Assembly (NCBI GenBank): GCA_030762895.1
Contig: CM061065.1
Location: forward strand, 64,402,200-64,466,199
Source: Sophora flavescens
Lineage: Eukaryota > Streptophyta > Magnoliopsida > Fabales > Fabaceae
Length of the DNA stretch: 64,000 bases
Reading direction: 5' to 3'
A program made the position numbers and the translations under genes. Below the pieces are notes generated by a model. That model did not search any database, had not been told where the DNA came from, and worked only from the letters and a program-made list of their open reading frames with translations. Below are positions 20,220-29,839 of the stretch, piece by piece. Every line of letters starts with the position of its first letter. Within the stretch, counting starts at the first letter, position 1.

Positions 20220-21515
20220 TGACCGCGCTGTCGCCACGCGCCAAAAAGAACGAGCGATTATGAAAATAATGCATTATAGAGCGACAACTCGGATCGTCTC
20301 TCAAGGACTCTTTAGGTGTTGTTATTATTAACAGAAAATTAGTAAAAGTTAGAAATGGGGGTTTTGAGATTAAAACTAAATTAACAAAACAAATCAAAAA
20401 CAGAGAAAAGAACAAAGCAGTTTAAGAAATTAGCAAATAAACAAAAGCGATTAACCTACTGTTCTCAGTTTCCCACTATCATTGGTTTATGCAAATCCTA
20501 AGCAGATACTAATCCCCTCCCGGTTGTAGCAACAATTAACAAACGAAAACCGCCACTACAGATGTATGTTCCTATTCCCGAAATAACAAACGGGGTTAAG
20601 CTCTCATGAACAAACGAACATGAATGAACACACGCGAAATAACAAACACGATTATATATAGGAACATAGCATCACCGAAATGAAACAATACCATACTATA
20701 TATTCCTGAAATAACAAACAGAAACATACAGCATTGCATTGAAAAGAGAGAAGCAAATGATCATGGAATACAGAACCTCAAGTGTTAACAGAAACCAATT
20801 GCAGTAGATTAATCTTGGAGACTAATTCTCCATTACAAAAGTAAAACACAAAAGAAAAGAAATAAACTACTGAAAACTACTACTACTGTCTACCAAAGAT
20901 TAGCCAAAACTGGCTAACTCTGATTTTTCTTCTTCAGTTCTGCCTAAAACTGCTTTATATACACGTTTCTGGAATCCAAGTCCTCGCGAGACGAAGCACT
21001 GCTCGCGAGGCGAATTATGCGAAAGGTCTGCAACTCTTTGTCTTCTCGCGAGGCGAGCATATCTTCGCGAGGCGAACTCTTCAAATTCTCAACTGTAACG
21101 CCCGTGACCTTCAACGTGCCCAAACCGTGATGGCTTCTGACTTTCAAGTATTCGCGAGGCGAAGGAATTCTCGCGAGGCGAACGATTCAACTTCAAAACT
21201 GCCACGGCCGTGATCTTCAACACGGGTAAACCGTGATCGTCTCTGACTTTTCAGGCTTGCATGACTCGCGGGGCGAGAAATCCTTCATGGGCGAGTGGCT
21301 CCAGATTTATTTTATTTTATTTTATTAACTCAAAAAGAGAAAATAAAAGTAAATACTTTATTCACTCTAAATCAACTAAATTAACTTAAAAACAATTTAC
21401 AGACTCAAAATATTACTTAAGGACAATAAAGTCTAATTTGGGTGAAAATGATATAAAATAAGCACAAAGCCAAGGTCTTTACTAGTTATAAAACCAGTCA
21501 AACAGAGGCTCATCA
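20220..21515 (-). repeat. 5' LTR of Athila-like element
   Basis: 1,296 bp, nearly identical to 16194-17490. Differences include a G to A in the first TCGCGAGGCGA unit (about 20984), a lesion in the last doublet (about 21285) and a 3-4 bp change near 21330. It carries the same doublets, TATA and mini-hairpins. Confidence 0.93.
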
Positions 21516-21549
21516 TTGAACTCTGCCCAGACCAGTACTGTCGTGCGTT

Positions 21550-21744
21550 GAGCACGACCGTGCTGAACAGGAAGCACGCACGTGCTCCCAGTTTGAATTT
21601 TTGAAAATGATCGCGCATTCAGCATGGCCGTGCAGCAGAGGAGCACGCCCGTGCAGCTGAGCACGACCATGCTCAAAAGGAAGCACGACCATGCTCCACT
21701 TAAGTGGCAGCATGCCCATGCTGGCGTTAAGCACGACCATGCTC
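21550..21744 (+). repeat. Second GAGCACG..CGTGCTC array in the chromovirus LTR
   Basis: Inverted repeats of the same word family as at 15224, more diverged (CATGCTC variants). At least two doublets keep the 22-bp pitch: GAGCACGACCGTGCTG + 6 bp + AAGCACGCACGTGCTC from 21550, and a pair near 21659-21696. It is about 1.1 kb into the LTR, downstream of the TATA, so probably transcribed. Confidence 0.88.
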
Positions 21745-22985
21745 ACCCCTCTGGACAGAGTCTGAGATTAAGGACTTAAACAGGGATTTTTAACCCCAAT
21801 CTCCCCCAACGATTATGATGACATAGTTATTCAATGATGAAGGTTAGATCACTTAATTTAAGATTAATTAAGATGGTTAAGTCGGTGACCGTTGGGTTAC
21901 TGCACATTGATGAGTTATACCTTGGTGCTTTTTGGCCAAGGGATCTTGACCCCGTGGTTTGGGTCTAAGGTGCTGTTGATGTTGTACCTCGGTGGCCGAG
22001 AGTTTGCTCCAAGGGAGCTTTGACTCGGTTGGGTCTAAGGTGCTGTGGTTGATTCCGCTAAAGGTTTAAGTGTTGCGGTAGATTCGCTACGGTCGATTCC
22101 GCTGAAGTCTTCGGTTGATTCCGTCGAAGCAAAGGAGGTGGCGGTTGCACGTTGTTTGTTGTATGCTGCATGCATCATTGGAGATGTTGTTGTTGGTGGA
22201 TGTTCGACATAGAGGAGGCCGTCCTAGAGTTCGGCGATCTGGCCATCCATGGTAGGTTACCCAAGGTTTGGTAATCGTGCGCCCCCCGTGACGAGGCATT
22301 CGTTGGTTTGATGCGCTGGCTATCCAAGGAGTAGATTCTCCGGCGTTAAGTAGATTCTCAATGTGGATATTTAACTCCGAAGTCATTCATCCTGAGTTAG
22401 TTTGGATCCACATGCATGTTGGAGTAGTGCAGTAGTGTTGCATTGCACTGCATAGCATACTTGGTTGATATGATGTTGATTGGATGTTGATATATCTATA
22501 TCTATATTGATGTATGTTATGATGATGCTATGCTGTATGTTTTACCTTGCTTCCTATCTCCATGCTGTATATGTTTACATGATTCTTATTCCCCGTTCTT
22601 TGTTTGTTTGTTTGACCTGATTGGCACCTTGCAGAGAATGGCGGGCAGTCAGGAGAGGAGAGACTCTGAGGAGCCACCACTCCTAGTTAGGACTTTTCCT
22701 TATGTTTTAGTTAGTTTAGTTGTATTCCGAGGATTTCATTCCGGAATGGTTATACCAGCTCTGTTGTGACATCGGGTTGGGTAATGTTTATGTTATATGT
22801 TGTTTATCTTTTGATTTAGTTGTTTTAAACTTGTTTTATTTTCCGCGTTTTGAGAATTCGTTCATGTGGGACTTTTCTACCCATGGGCAAATGTTTTATT
22901 TTATCCAGTAAATGCATGTTTTGTTTTAATTACTTTTTATATTAATTGCTTTATAACATGCGGGATAGCAGGGTGTCACATTTAG

Positions 22986-22997
22986 TGGTATCAGAGC
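22986..22997 (+). promoter_or_regulatory. Primer-binding site, initiator tRNA-Met type
   Basis: TGGTATCAGAGC follows the LTR end by five bases, the usual site of plant chromoviruses and copia elements. Confidence 0.88.
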
Positions 22998-23166
22998 AGG
23001 TCTGTCCTATCAGGTCGTGGTATGAGTCTGTTGTGAGTCTGTTGTGTGCACTAGTTTGAATTGTCTACACTTGTTATAGACAACGAAGCTATAAGTTAGT
23101 TGCCTGTAGCTTTTACCCGCTTAAGTTTCTGTATCTAAGAGTTGTGTTGGATGTGTACAGGAACTC

Positions 23167-23215
23167 ATGGCAGGCAGAGGATGCAACGATCAGGCAATTG
23201 CAGAGCTCTCCAGGC
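23167..23215 (+). pseudogene. Start of chromovirus gag, truncated
   Basis: ATG at 23167 opens MAGRGCNDQAIAEL, the typical N-terminus of plant chromovirus gag, at the expected distance (about 170 bp) from the primer-binding site. After about 16 codons the sequence changes abruptly into a - sense LTR at about 23216. Everything downstream of this gag is missing. Confidence 0.7.
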
Positions 23216-23221
23216 ATAGGT

Positions 23222-23425
23222 GAGCACGGGCGTGCTGAGCTATTCTGCATTCTGTTATGCATAGGTGAGCACGGACGTGCTGAGCTCTCTAGGCAAGCAC
23301 GACCGTGCTGCCTGTTAAGCACGGGGGTGCTCAAAAGCGCGCCCAGTTTCTGGAATTGAATGGGAGCACGGGTGTGCTCCTTGTTAAGCACGACCGTGCT
23401 CAATGGAGCAGGGCCATACTGTTCT
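23222..23425 (-). repeat. Hairpin array (distal), chromovirus copy-2 LTR
   Basis: Inverted repeats of the GAGCACG/CGTGCTC family, with two doublets at a 22-bp pitch (around 23304-23341 and 23363-23400) using spacers CCTGTT and CTTGTT. Homologous to 21550-21744. Confidence 0.88.
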
Positions 23426-24324
23426 GGGCAGAAGAGTCACAGACCCTTTGCCAATTTCTTGGGGCAGTTCCAGATTCAGTCCTAATGGGTTCTACTAATC
23501 CACTGATCATCAGTTTCATAATTCTTAATTAAACGTACATGTCTTATAAAAAGGGAATTAATCCTTTAATCTCAATTCTTTTAATTGTCCCTAATCACTC
23601 ATAAATCGATCCCTAGTGTTGTTGACTAAACCATTGGCATAATCCTCACTCATTACTATCGTTCAGACTTATGAACAAGGGGAACAACCTCCTTTAACAT
23701 TATTAACAATTTTAATGTTTAACATTAACGTGTCGCAACATCAATCAACAGCCAATAAATCTCAATATCACAATATGATAAAACACTCAATCATGGCATC
23801 ATCACATTAACATGTTCATAACAGACAACATTAATCAACAATAACATTCTTGCCAATTATTAACATAGTAAACAGTTAAATGTCAAATAGCAAACAGGCA
23901 GAAAGGCATATAGACATGTTATCAAGGGAAAGGGTTATGGGAACCCTTCGTCTTACCCTACCCCCAAGCCTACATATTCATACTATTCCTTCTCCCCATA
24001 CTTGGTATGAAGAATTCCCGTTAAACTGACGAAGATCCAAAACTGGTTCCCTCGAACGACTCGACGAACGTTTCCAACCCTTGGTCAACACAAAAAGGTT
24101 AACCAATTAGTTCCCAATTCACAACAAGAAAAGGAACTAAGAAATGGAAGAACTATACCTTTGTTAATTGGCACTAACGCGTGATTGTACTCTCTCAACT
24201 ACGAATGGAACACCAAACAAGGATTGGGTTCAAAGGGGAAGAATGAGAGAGGCTGCCATCACACTTAGGATTGCCTAAAGTGCCAATTTTGAGGGTTTCA
24301 CTCGTAACCCTCGCTGATGACTGT

Positions 24325-24332
24325 CTATATAT
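24325..24332 (-). promoter_or_regulatory. TATA box of chromovirus copy-2 LTR
   Basis: GTCTATATATAGAC lies next to the proximal hairpin array, on its downstream side in the sense strand, as in the LTR at 15478. Confidence 0.6.
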
Positions 24333-24344
24333 AGACTATGCACC

Positions 24345-24480
24345 GAGCACGGCCATGCACCCCCTTAACCATGGTCGTGCTTCCTAACAAGCATGGCCGT
24401 GCTTGTGGCTCTAGCAGCCACAAGACACGTGCTCAAGCATAGGCATGCTGATACATGAGCACGGTTGTGCTCATGCATCA
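24345..24480 (-). repeat. Hairpin array (TATA-proximal), chromovirus copy-2 LTR
   Basis: Decayed units such as GAGCACGGCCATGCAC and GAGCACGGTTGTGCTC. A doublet AACCATGGTCGTGCTT + 6 bp + AAGCATGGCCGTGCTT keeps the 22-bp pitch. Confidence 0.8.
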
Positions 24481-24582
24481 GGAAGGGATTTAAATCCTAA
24501 AATCCCACTTAGCCCCTTCTAAATAGAACTAAAGCAAACAAGGCATACATAAAAGCACCTATACGAAAAATGGGGTGTTACA

Positions 24583-25489
24583 ATTCCACCCCCTTATAAA
24601 AATTTAGTCATCGAAATTCCTATTCACCTCGAACGAAGAGATGCGGGTATGCCTCCATCATCTTGCTCTCAAGCTCCCATGTATCACTCTCCTCAGTCAC
24701 CCTGCTCTAAACTACTTTAAGCAAAGGAATCTCCTTGCCTCTCAGCTGCTTCACTCTCTGATCCTCAACTCGAAGGGGTTGTACCTCGAAAATCAAATTC
24801 TCTTTTAATCAAATCGTGTCGGGACTTTCACATGGTTTGGGTCATGAATGTACTTACGAAGTTGTGACACATGAAAGACATTGTGAAGTTTATACAAGAA
24901 AGGTGTCAATGCAATTTGGCAGCAACTTCACCGACTCTTTTAAGAATTTGGTAAGGGCCAAGTAATTTGGGAGTAAGTTCCTTCGCCTTCATCAGTCAAC
25001 CAACCCCAGTTGTTGGTGTAACTCTCAAGAAAATGTGATCGCCTTCCTCCTTTTGTCATGGTAGCTCTTTTGCCTACTCTGTGCCACTTTCATCTTTTCC
25101 TGAATCATCCTTACCTTTTCTATGGTTTCTTGCACTATCTCAGGTCCTAACACAACATTATTACCAGGTTCACTTCAACACAAAGGTTTCCTACATCTCC
25201 TCCCATAAAGAGCTTCATAGGGTGCTATATATCCCAATACTGGAATGGTAGATGTTGTTGTAGGTGAACTCTATTAGGGGCAAAAGCTTGTCCCAATTAC
25301 CTGACTGTTCTAGCACACAAGCCCTAAGCAAGTCCTCTAAGGACTGGATGGTTCTCTCAGACTGACCATCCATCTACGGGTGATAGGGTGAACTTAGCCT
25401 AAGCTTTGTATCTAAAGCCTCGTGCAAACTAGTCCATAACCTAGAGGCAAATCTCGGGTCTCTATTTGACACCATGCTAGAAGGTACAC
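24583..25489 (-). pseudogene. Integrase C-terminal part and chromodomain
   Basis: Continues the integrase past the solo LTR: VSNRDPRF (SDRDPRF is usual, so a catalytic Asp is replaced), then SSPYHPQMDGQSERTIQSLE with the catalytic Glu, and LLRACVLEQSGNWDKLLPLI. Near the end come LLGPYQILKRVGEVAAKLHL, LHNVFHVSQLRKYIHDP and VTEESDTWELESKMMEAYPH, the chromodomain-like tail that places the element among chromoviruses. Several stops and frameshifts interrupt it. The chromodomain directs insertion into particular chromatin in related elements. Confidence 0.8.
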
Positions 25490-25711
25490 TGATAAGCCTC
25501 TGGCTCATCTAGTTTTATGGCTAGTATGACCAGGGTTTTGTGCAAATTATATCCTATTTTCATCCCAATTAGATTAGATTGTCCTCAAGCAAGGTTTTGA
25601 GTCTCTAGAGTAGTTTTAGGTTAAATTATCCAGAATTGAGTTAAATACACTTATAGTTATTTCTTTGTTTTCAGGTTAAGTGAAAGTCAAGAGAATAAGG
25701 AAACAGGGGAT

Positions 25712-26093
25712 TCGCCTCGCGAACCTATCTTCGCCTCGCGACCCCGAAGCTGACTGTTCCAAGAAAATGCAAGGTCTCTGGTTCGCCCCGCGAAGCAGCT
25801 CTCGCCCCGCGAGTCACCCAAGCCTGAAAAGTCAGAGACGATCACGGCTTGCCCGTGTTGAAGGTCACGGCTGTGGCAGTTTTGAAGTTGAAGAGCCTCG
25901 CCTCGCGAGCATCCATTCGCCTCGCGAGTCTGGAAGTCAGAAAGCATCACGGTTGGCCCCTGATATTCATAACGGGCGTAATAAGAAGACTCTTCAGTGC
26001 CCCGCCTCGCGAAGGTGTTTTCGCCTCGCGAGAATACCAAAGGTTGCAGGCTGTTCGCAAGATTCGCGTCGCGAGAGAGGCTTCGCCTCGCGA
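25712..26093 (+). repeat. Five 19-bp-spaced TCGCCTCGCGA doublets
   Basis: Units start at 25712/25731, 25783/25802, 25898/25917, 26002/26021 and 26064/26083, all exactly 19 bp apart with unrelated 8-bp spacers. The second doublet has CCC centres; the ninth unit is TCGCGTCGCGA. A TATA box follows at 26115. Confidence 0.95.
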
Positions 26094-26114
26094 GTAGACT
26101 TAATTTCTGATTAG

Positions 26115-26122
26115 TATAAATA
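26115..26122 (+). promoter_or_regulatory. TATA box of solo LTR
   Basis: AGTATAAATAGC, about 20 bp after the last doublet. Confidence 0.65.
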
Positions 26123-26316
26123 GCTGTTCTGAACAGTTTGGAAGGACTTTTGCTTCTCCATTGTTCTGTTTACATTTCTTTTCTGTGTGTTTTCGTTTTT
26201 GTTATGGAGAACTAAGTTTCTAGGATTAATCTATTGTAATTGATTTCCACTATACTTGAGGTTCTTGTATTTCCTGTTTTGAATGCTTTTCCCTCTTCAA
26301 TGCCATGCTTTATATT

Positions 26317-26467
26317 TCTGTTTGTTTAATTCAGGAGTATATTGTATTGTGTTGATTTATTTCCGGTGATATCATGTTCCTATACTTAATCGTGTTTGTT
26401 TAATTCGCGTGTGTTCATTCATGTTCGTTTAGTTCATGAGGGCTTAACCCCGTTTGTTTAATTCGGG
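26317..26467 (+). repeat. Mini-hairpin set, loop word TTTGTTTAATT
   Basis: Sites, in the sense strand: TCTG/CAGG (26317-26335), CGTG/CGCG (26391-26409), TCATG/CATGA (26419-26439) and CCCG/CGGG (26449-26467). The loop word TTTGTTTAATT (site 26419: TTCGTTTAGTT) is constant within this LTR but differs from the word in the other two subfamilies. Confidence 0.85.
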
Positions 26468-26829
26468 AATAGGAACTTGTATCCATAGTAGCAATTTCGT
26501 TTGTCAATTGTCACTACAACTGGAAGGGGAATATAATCTGCTTAGGGCTTGGAAATCGCATGAACCTATGATAGTTGGGAAATAGAGAGCAATAGATTAA
26601 TCAGTTTTTGGTCATTTGATAACCTCTTTGAACTGCCTTATTTTATTGCTCTGTTTTCATTGTTTTGTTCTCTTTGATTGCATCCCAAACCAAACCCCCC
26701 CAAAACTAATTTTTGTGAAAAATAACATTTTAAGGGTCCTTGAGAACGACATCCGAGTTGTCGCTCTAAACTACAGTTTTAAAACCCGCTCGTCCTTTTT
26801 GGCGCGTGCGTGACAACGCGACCATACAC

Positions 26830-27319
26830 CATGTAACCTAACTGTCTCTTTGATGTACAACCTGGTCATATTTTCCAAAGGGTATTCCATGTTCATACGG
26901 ATGAAATGGGCAGACTTAGTCGATTTATCCACAACAACCCATATTGCTTCATAACCTGCTGTAGTCCTCGGGAGTCCTGACACAAAATCCATGGCAATAC
27001 TGTCCCATTTCCACTCTGGGATACTCAAAGGTTGCAACTTTCCCGATGACTTCTGGTGTTCTATCTTAGCCTTTTGGCACACTAAACAAGCATACACAAA
27101 CTCAGCCACATCTTTCTTCATCTTAGGCCACCAAAACATCCTCTTTAAATCCTGATACATCTTAGTGGCAATTGGGTGCACACTCAATCCACTCATATGT
27201 CCTTCTTCAAGGATCAACTTCCTAAGATTCGGGACGTTTGGTATACAGATTCTATCTTTGAACCTCAAGACTCCATCACTTCCGTCCTTAAAACTAAGGT
27301 CTCTACCTTGAGCAAGCAA
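26830..27319 (-). pseudogene. Chromovirus integrase, N-terminal part
   Basis: Has the zinc-binding HHCC domain (HMSGLSVHPIATKMYQDLKR, FWWPKMKKDV, CLVCQKAK) and the first part of the core: WDSIAMDFVSGLPRT with the first catalytic Asp, then WVVVDKSTKSAHFI. It ends at the solo LTR after VRLHGV; the partner half resumes beyond 25484. A stop separates it from RNase H upstream. The Asp that begins the catalytic triad is intact. Confidence 0.85.
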
Positions 27320-27325
27320 CTCCCT

Positions 27326-28486
27326 CTAGTCTAAGAGAAACTTATCTAACTTTTGGCCTTCTCCAACTTGATCAATGAAATTGTTGCTAACCTTCATGGT
27401 TCCAAGCCTAATGCTCTTAGGGGTAACTTCCCAAGCTAAACTTAGGTCTCTAAACTCCTCGATTAGATCCATCTCCCTAACCATCAAAGCGGGTACGTGC
27501 AAGGTTTTTCTACTTAAAGCATCAACCACTACATTGGCCTTTCCTAGGTGGTAGGTCAGATCAAACTCATAATCCTGTAAAAACTTCATCCACCTACGCT
27601 GTCTCATATTGAGCTCTTTCTGGTCAAACAAATATTTCAAACTCTTATGATCACTAAAAACCTCGAACTTAGCTACATATAGGTAATGCCTCCAAATCTT
27701 CAAGGCAAACACCACAGCTCCTAACTCTAGGTCATGGGTAGGGTAGTTCTTCTCGTGGATTTTCAACTGCCTAGAAGCATAAGCTACTACCTTACCATCT
27801 TGCATCAACACTCCACCTAAACCTTGCTTTGATGCATCACAATACACTATGAAAGGCTTACTAGGATTGGGCAAAACCAAAACTGGTGCTGATGTTAACC
27901 TATCCTTCAAGGTTTGGAAACTCTCCTCGCACCTAGAATCCCACACAAACAATTTTCCCTTCTTGGTGAGACGGGTTAAGGGTAATGCTAACTTAGAAAA
28001 GCCTTCTATAAACCTCATATAGTACCCCACTAAACCCAAAAAACTCCTAACCTCGGTCACTGACTTTGGCGCTTCGTACTGGAGCACCATCCCTACCTTA
28101 GCCGGATCCACGGCTATCCCACCTTTAGAGATCACGTGACCTAAGAAACTCACCTCCTCTAACCAAAACTCGCACTTAGACAACTTAGCATACAACTGCT
28201 TCTCCTTAAGGGTTTGCAAGACAACCCTCAAGTGCTCCTCACGTTCTTCCTTGGTCTTGGAGTACACTAAGATGTCATTTATGAAAACCACCACAAACTT
28301 ATCCAAGTAAGGGTGAAAGGTCTTATTCATGTAATCCATGAACACCGCAGGAGCATTAGTCACACAAAAGGGCATAACTAAATACTCATAGTGACCATAT
28401 CGTGTTCTAAACGTTGTATTCGAGATGTCCTCAAACTTAACCCGGATCTGATGGTATCCTGACCTCAAATCTGTCTTCGAGAAAAA
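27326..28486 (-). pseudogene. Chromovirus RT and RNase H
   Basis: A 380-residue open frame, the longest in copy 2. RT starts mid-domain (SGYHQIRVKFEDIS), passes MPFCVTNAPAVFMDYMNKTF and the catalytic block FINDILVYS, where the first Asp of the FIDD motif is Asn, so polymerase activity should be lost. The connection (GYYMRFIEGFSKLALPLTRL) leads into RNase H: VYCDASKQGLGGVLMQ, SRQLKIHEKNYPTHDLELGA, FSDHKSLKYLF and ANVVVDALSRK, keeping the D-E-D-D set. It lacks the RT N-terminus because of the Athila junction at about 28486. Confidence 0.9.
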
Positions 28487-28899
28487 GACAGCCCATGAAT
28501 AAAAAGAACTTACCTTTCTGAATAAAGAAGCAGTAGTAAAGGCAGATGTAAGTCAGGCAGCAGCATAAGACAAAACACCGGGTTGCTCTGGAACAATGCT
28601 ATAGCATGCAAATTGATGATAAAAACAGAAAAATGCAATCTTGAGGATAGGGACTATCTGCTGACAAGGGCAAGAAGTGGGGACCAGCTGAACTTTTTGT
28701 CCATTGTGGAAAAAGGAGAAAGGTTGACAGTTTTAACAAATTTTGAATTTCAATAAATGCCAAAAAGATTTGGAGAGAGAAACCACTCTTCCCCAAGCCT
28801 AACCCCAACCACATGATCTCCACCTCTCTCTCTTCTTTATTATTTTCTTTCCCCACGACTACCACTCTCGGTAACCAATACCCTTCTCTCACCCGACAC

Positions 28900-28908
28900 T
28901 TTAAATAG
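28900..28908 (+). promoter_or_regulatory. TATA-like box ahead of Athila env-like ORF
   Basis: CACTTTAAATAGACC lies about 120-130 bp before the ATG at 29030, followed by a C/T-rich leader (CTTCTTCTTC near 28960) like a plant 5' UTR. This suggests a promoter for a subgenomic transcript; it is sequence-based inference only. Confidence 0.45.
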
Positions 28909-29029
28909 ACCACTCACCCTTCTATCTCACTCACACTTTACACACCCAACGTCTATCTTCTTCTTCTTCAACCCGCAACCCTAACACTCAACCCTTCATA
29001 TTCTTCACGAAATCACCCCTCAAACCATC

Positions 29030-29839
29030 ATGACTGCCAAGAAATCAAGCCGTGTGAAACACAAAGCTATGAAGAATGCTGCTCCACCCTCTTCTGATCC
29101 AACCGAAACCCTAACCAGCTGGGTTTCTGAAGAAGCACGAGAGAAGTATGAAAAAGAGACCCTCAACCACAGTCTCCATCAAGAAAAAGGTTTCAAATAT
29201 GGGAAAGGAGTGAACTTGGGTCTGCTACCAGAGCTAGTGAGCGAGATTGAAGCACATAAATGGAGGACCTTTGCTGAGCGTAGAGATGGGTTTTGTACCC
29301 AAATGGTTAGGGAGTTTTACGCAAACATTACGTCTGACGCCCAAACATTTGTGGTTATCAGAGGAGGTAAGGTGTCTTTCTCTACAAAGACAATTAATCA
29401 ACATCTCGGCTTGGAGGAAGTGGAAAACGAGTATCAACATATTCTGAAAGCTGCAACAACTGTCAAACTGTAGCAAATGAAGAAAGACCTAGCTCTCCCT
29501 GGTGCAGACTTTATACAACAGGCAGAGGGCCAACTCAAACTGCCTCGATTCATACTGCAGCCGCTTGCAAAAATTTGGTACCACTACCTCAGATACTCTC
29601 TCTCCCCTACTTCTCATATAGAAACAATGGACAAAGAGCGCCTGGTTCTGCTCCACTGTATCATGAACAAGAAAAAGATAAATTTGGGGGAGATACTCAA
29701 GAGTCAGATCACCGTCTGTGCAATGAAGCAACAAGGTAACCTGATTTTCCCCTGTCTTATTACTGAACTCTGTTTGGAGCAAGGAATAGAGTATAAATCT
29801 GGGGAAGGGATAGAACTGAACAAAGGCCCCAATATATGA
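29030..29839 (+). pseudogene. Athila env-like ORF (plant transposon protein type)
   Basis: The frame opens at 29030 (MTAKKSSRVKHKAMKN, basic Ser/Ala start). It continues with KGFKYGKGVNLGL, VREFYANITSDAQTFVVIRG and VSFSTKTINQHLGLEE, the pattern of the 'envelope-like' proteins annotated in legume Athila-lineage elements. A single TAG (29471-29473) interrupts, after which the same frame runs on to 29839 (LPRFILQPLAKIWYHYLRYS, DKERLVLLHCIMNKKKINLG). I see no signal peptide or membrane segment, so 'env-like' is a positional name. Confidence 0.65.

Larger units (their letters stand above)
16194..21515 (-). mobile_element. Complete non-autonomous Athila-like LTR retrotransposon
   Basis: 5,322 bp flanked by a perfect 5-bp duplication TTGAA (16189-16193 and 21516-21520). 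The LTRs are nearly identical, 16194-17490 and 20220-21515; I see roughly ten differences, so insertion is recent. On the - strand the LTR ends are TGATGAGC...GCGGTCA. The primer-binding site is the tRNA-Asp type used by Athila (20197-20214). The 3' purine tract has the Athila hallmark GGGGACAAGCAAAG...TTTGGGGT (17491-17530). The interior (2.7 kb) has one ORF of 403 residues and no gag-pol that I recognise. It must move with help from another element (inference). Confidence 0.92.
15112..22980 (+). repeat. Chromovirus LTR (+), split by an Athila-like element
   Basis: Begins TGTAACACCCTG (15112) and ends GGGTGTCACA (22980), five bases before a tRNA-Met primer-binding site. The two parts, 15112-16193 and 21521-22980, make an LTR of about 2.54 kb once the insertion at 16194-21515 is removed. 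Homology with the - sense LTR at 23216-24582 confirms continuity across the break: both have TCTGCCCAGAxCAGTA just before the second hairpin array. The arrays are at 15224-15450 and 21550-21744. Confidence 0.8.
23216..24582 (-). repeat. 3' LTR of chromovirus copy 2, end missing
   Basis: On the - strand it begins TGTAACACCCCA (24582) directly after the purine tract of copy 2. It is homologous to the + LTR at 15112-22980 (shared GGTATGGGGAGAAGG and GGGGGTAG blocks; both hairpin arrays in order) but lacks the last 1.2 kb, being joined at 23216 to the gag start of the other element. Confidence 0.75.
25490..26824 (+). mobile_element. Solo LTR of Athila-like family in chromovirus integrase
   Basis: 1,335 bp, TGATAAGCCTC...GCGACCA, flanked by a perfect TACAC duplication (25485-25489 and 26825-26829). 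It is related to the LTRs at 16194, 20220 and 35966 (same layout: five TCGCCTCGCGA doublets, TATA box, mini-hairpins, then GGCGCGTGxG end) but represents a third subfamily. A solo LTR forms by recombination between the two LTRs of a full element. Confidence 0.93.
24583..28486 (-). mobile_element. Chromovirus (Tekay/Del-like) pol, copy 2
   Basis: RT and RNase H (28486-27326), integrase (27319-26830 and 25484 downward), chromodomain-like C-terminus (about 24720-24640), purine tract GGGGGTGGAAT (24583-24595) and 3' LTR. A solo LTR (25490-26824) splits the integrase. The left side of RT is cut at about 28486 by the Athila element. RT is very similar to copy 1 over the shared part (8247-8640). Confidence 0.88.

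Noticed and set aside
22986..22997. tRNA gene (also at 20197, 35943, 44640, 53262)
   Set aside because: Only primer-binding sites of 12-18 nt next to LTR ends; no cloverleaf around them.
25680..26114. 144-residue basic ORF and its 117-residue antisense partner
   Set aside because: Both arise from the CG-rich doublet array inside the solo LTR, upstream of its TATA; repeated ASR/LAS residues follow the array units.
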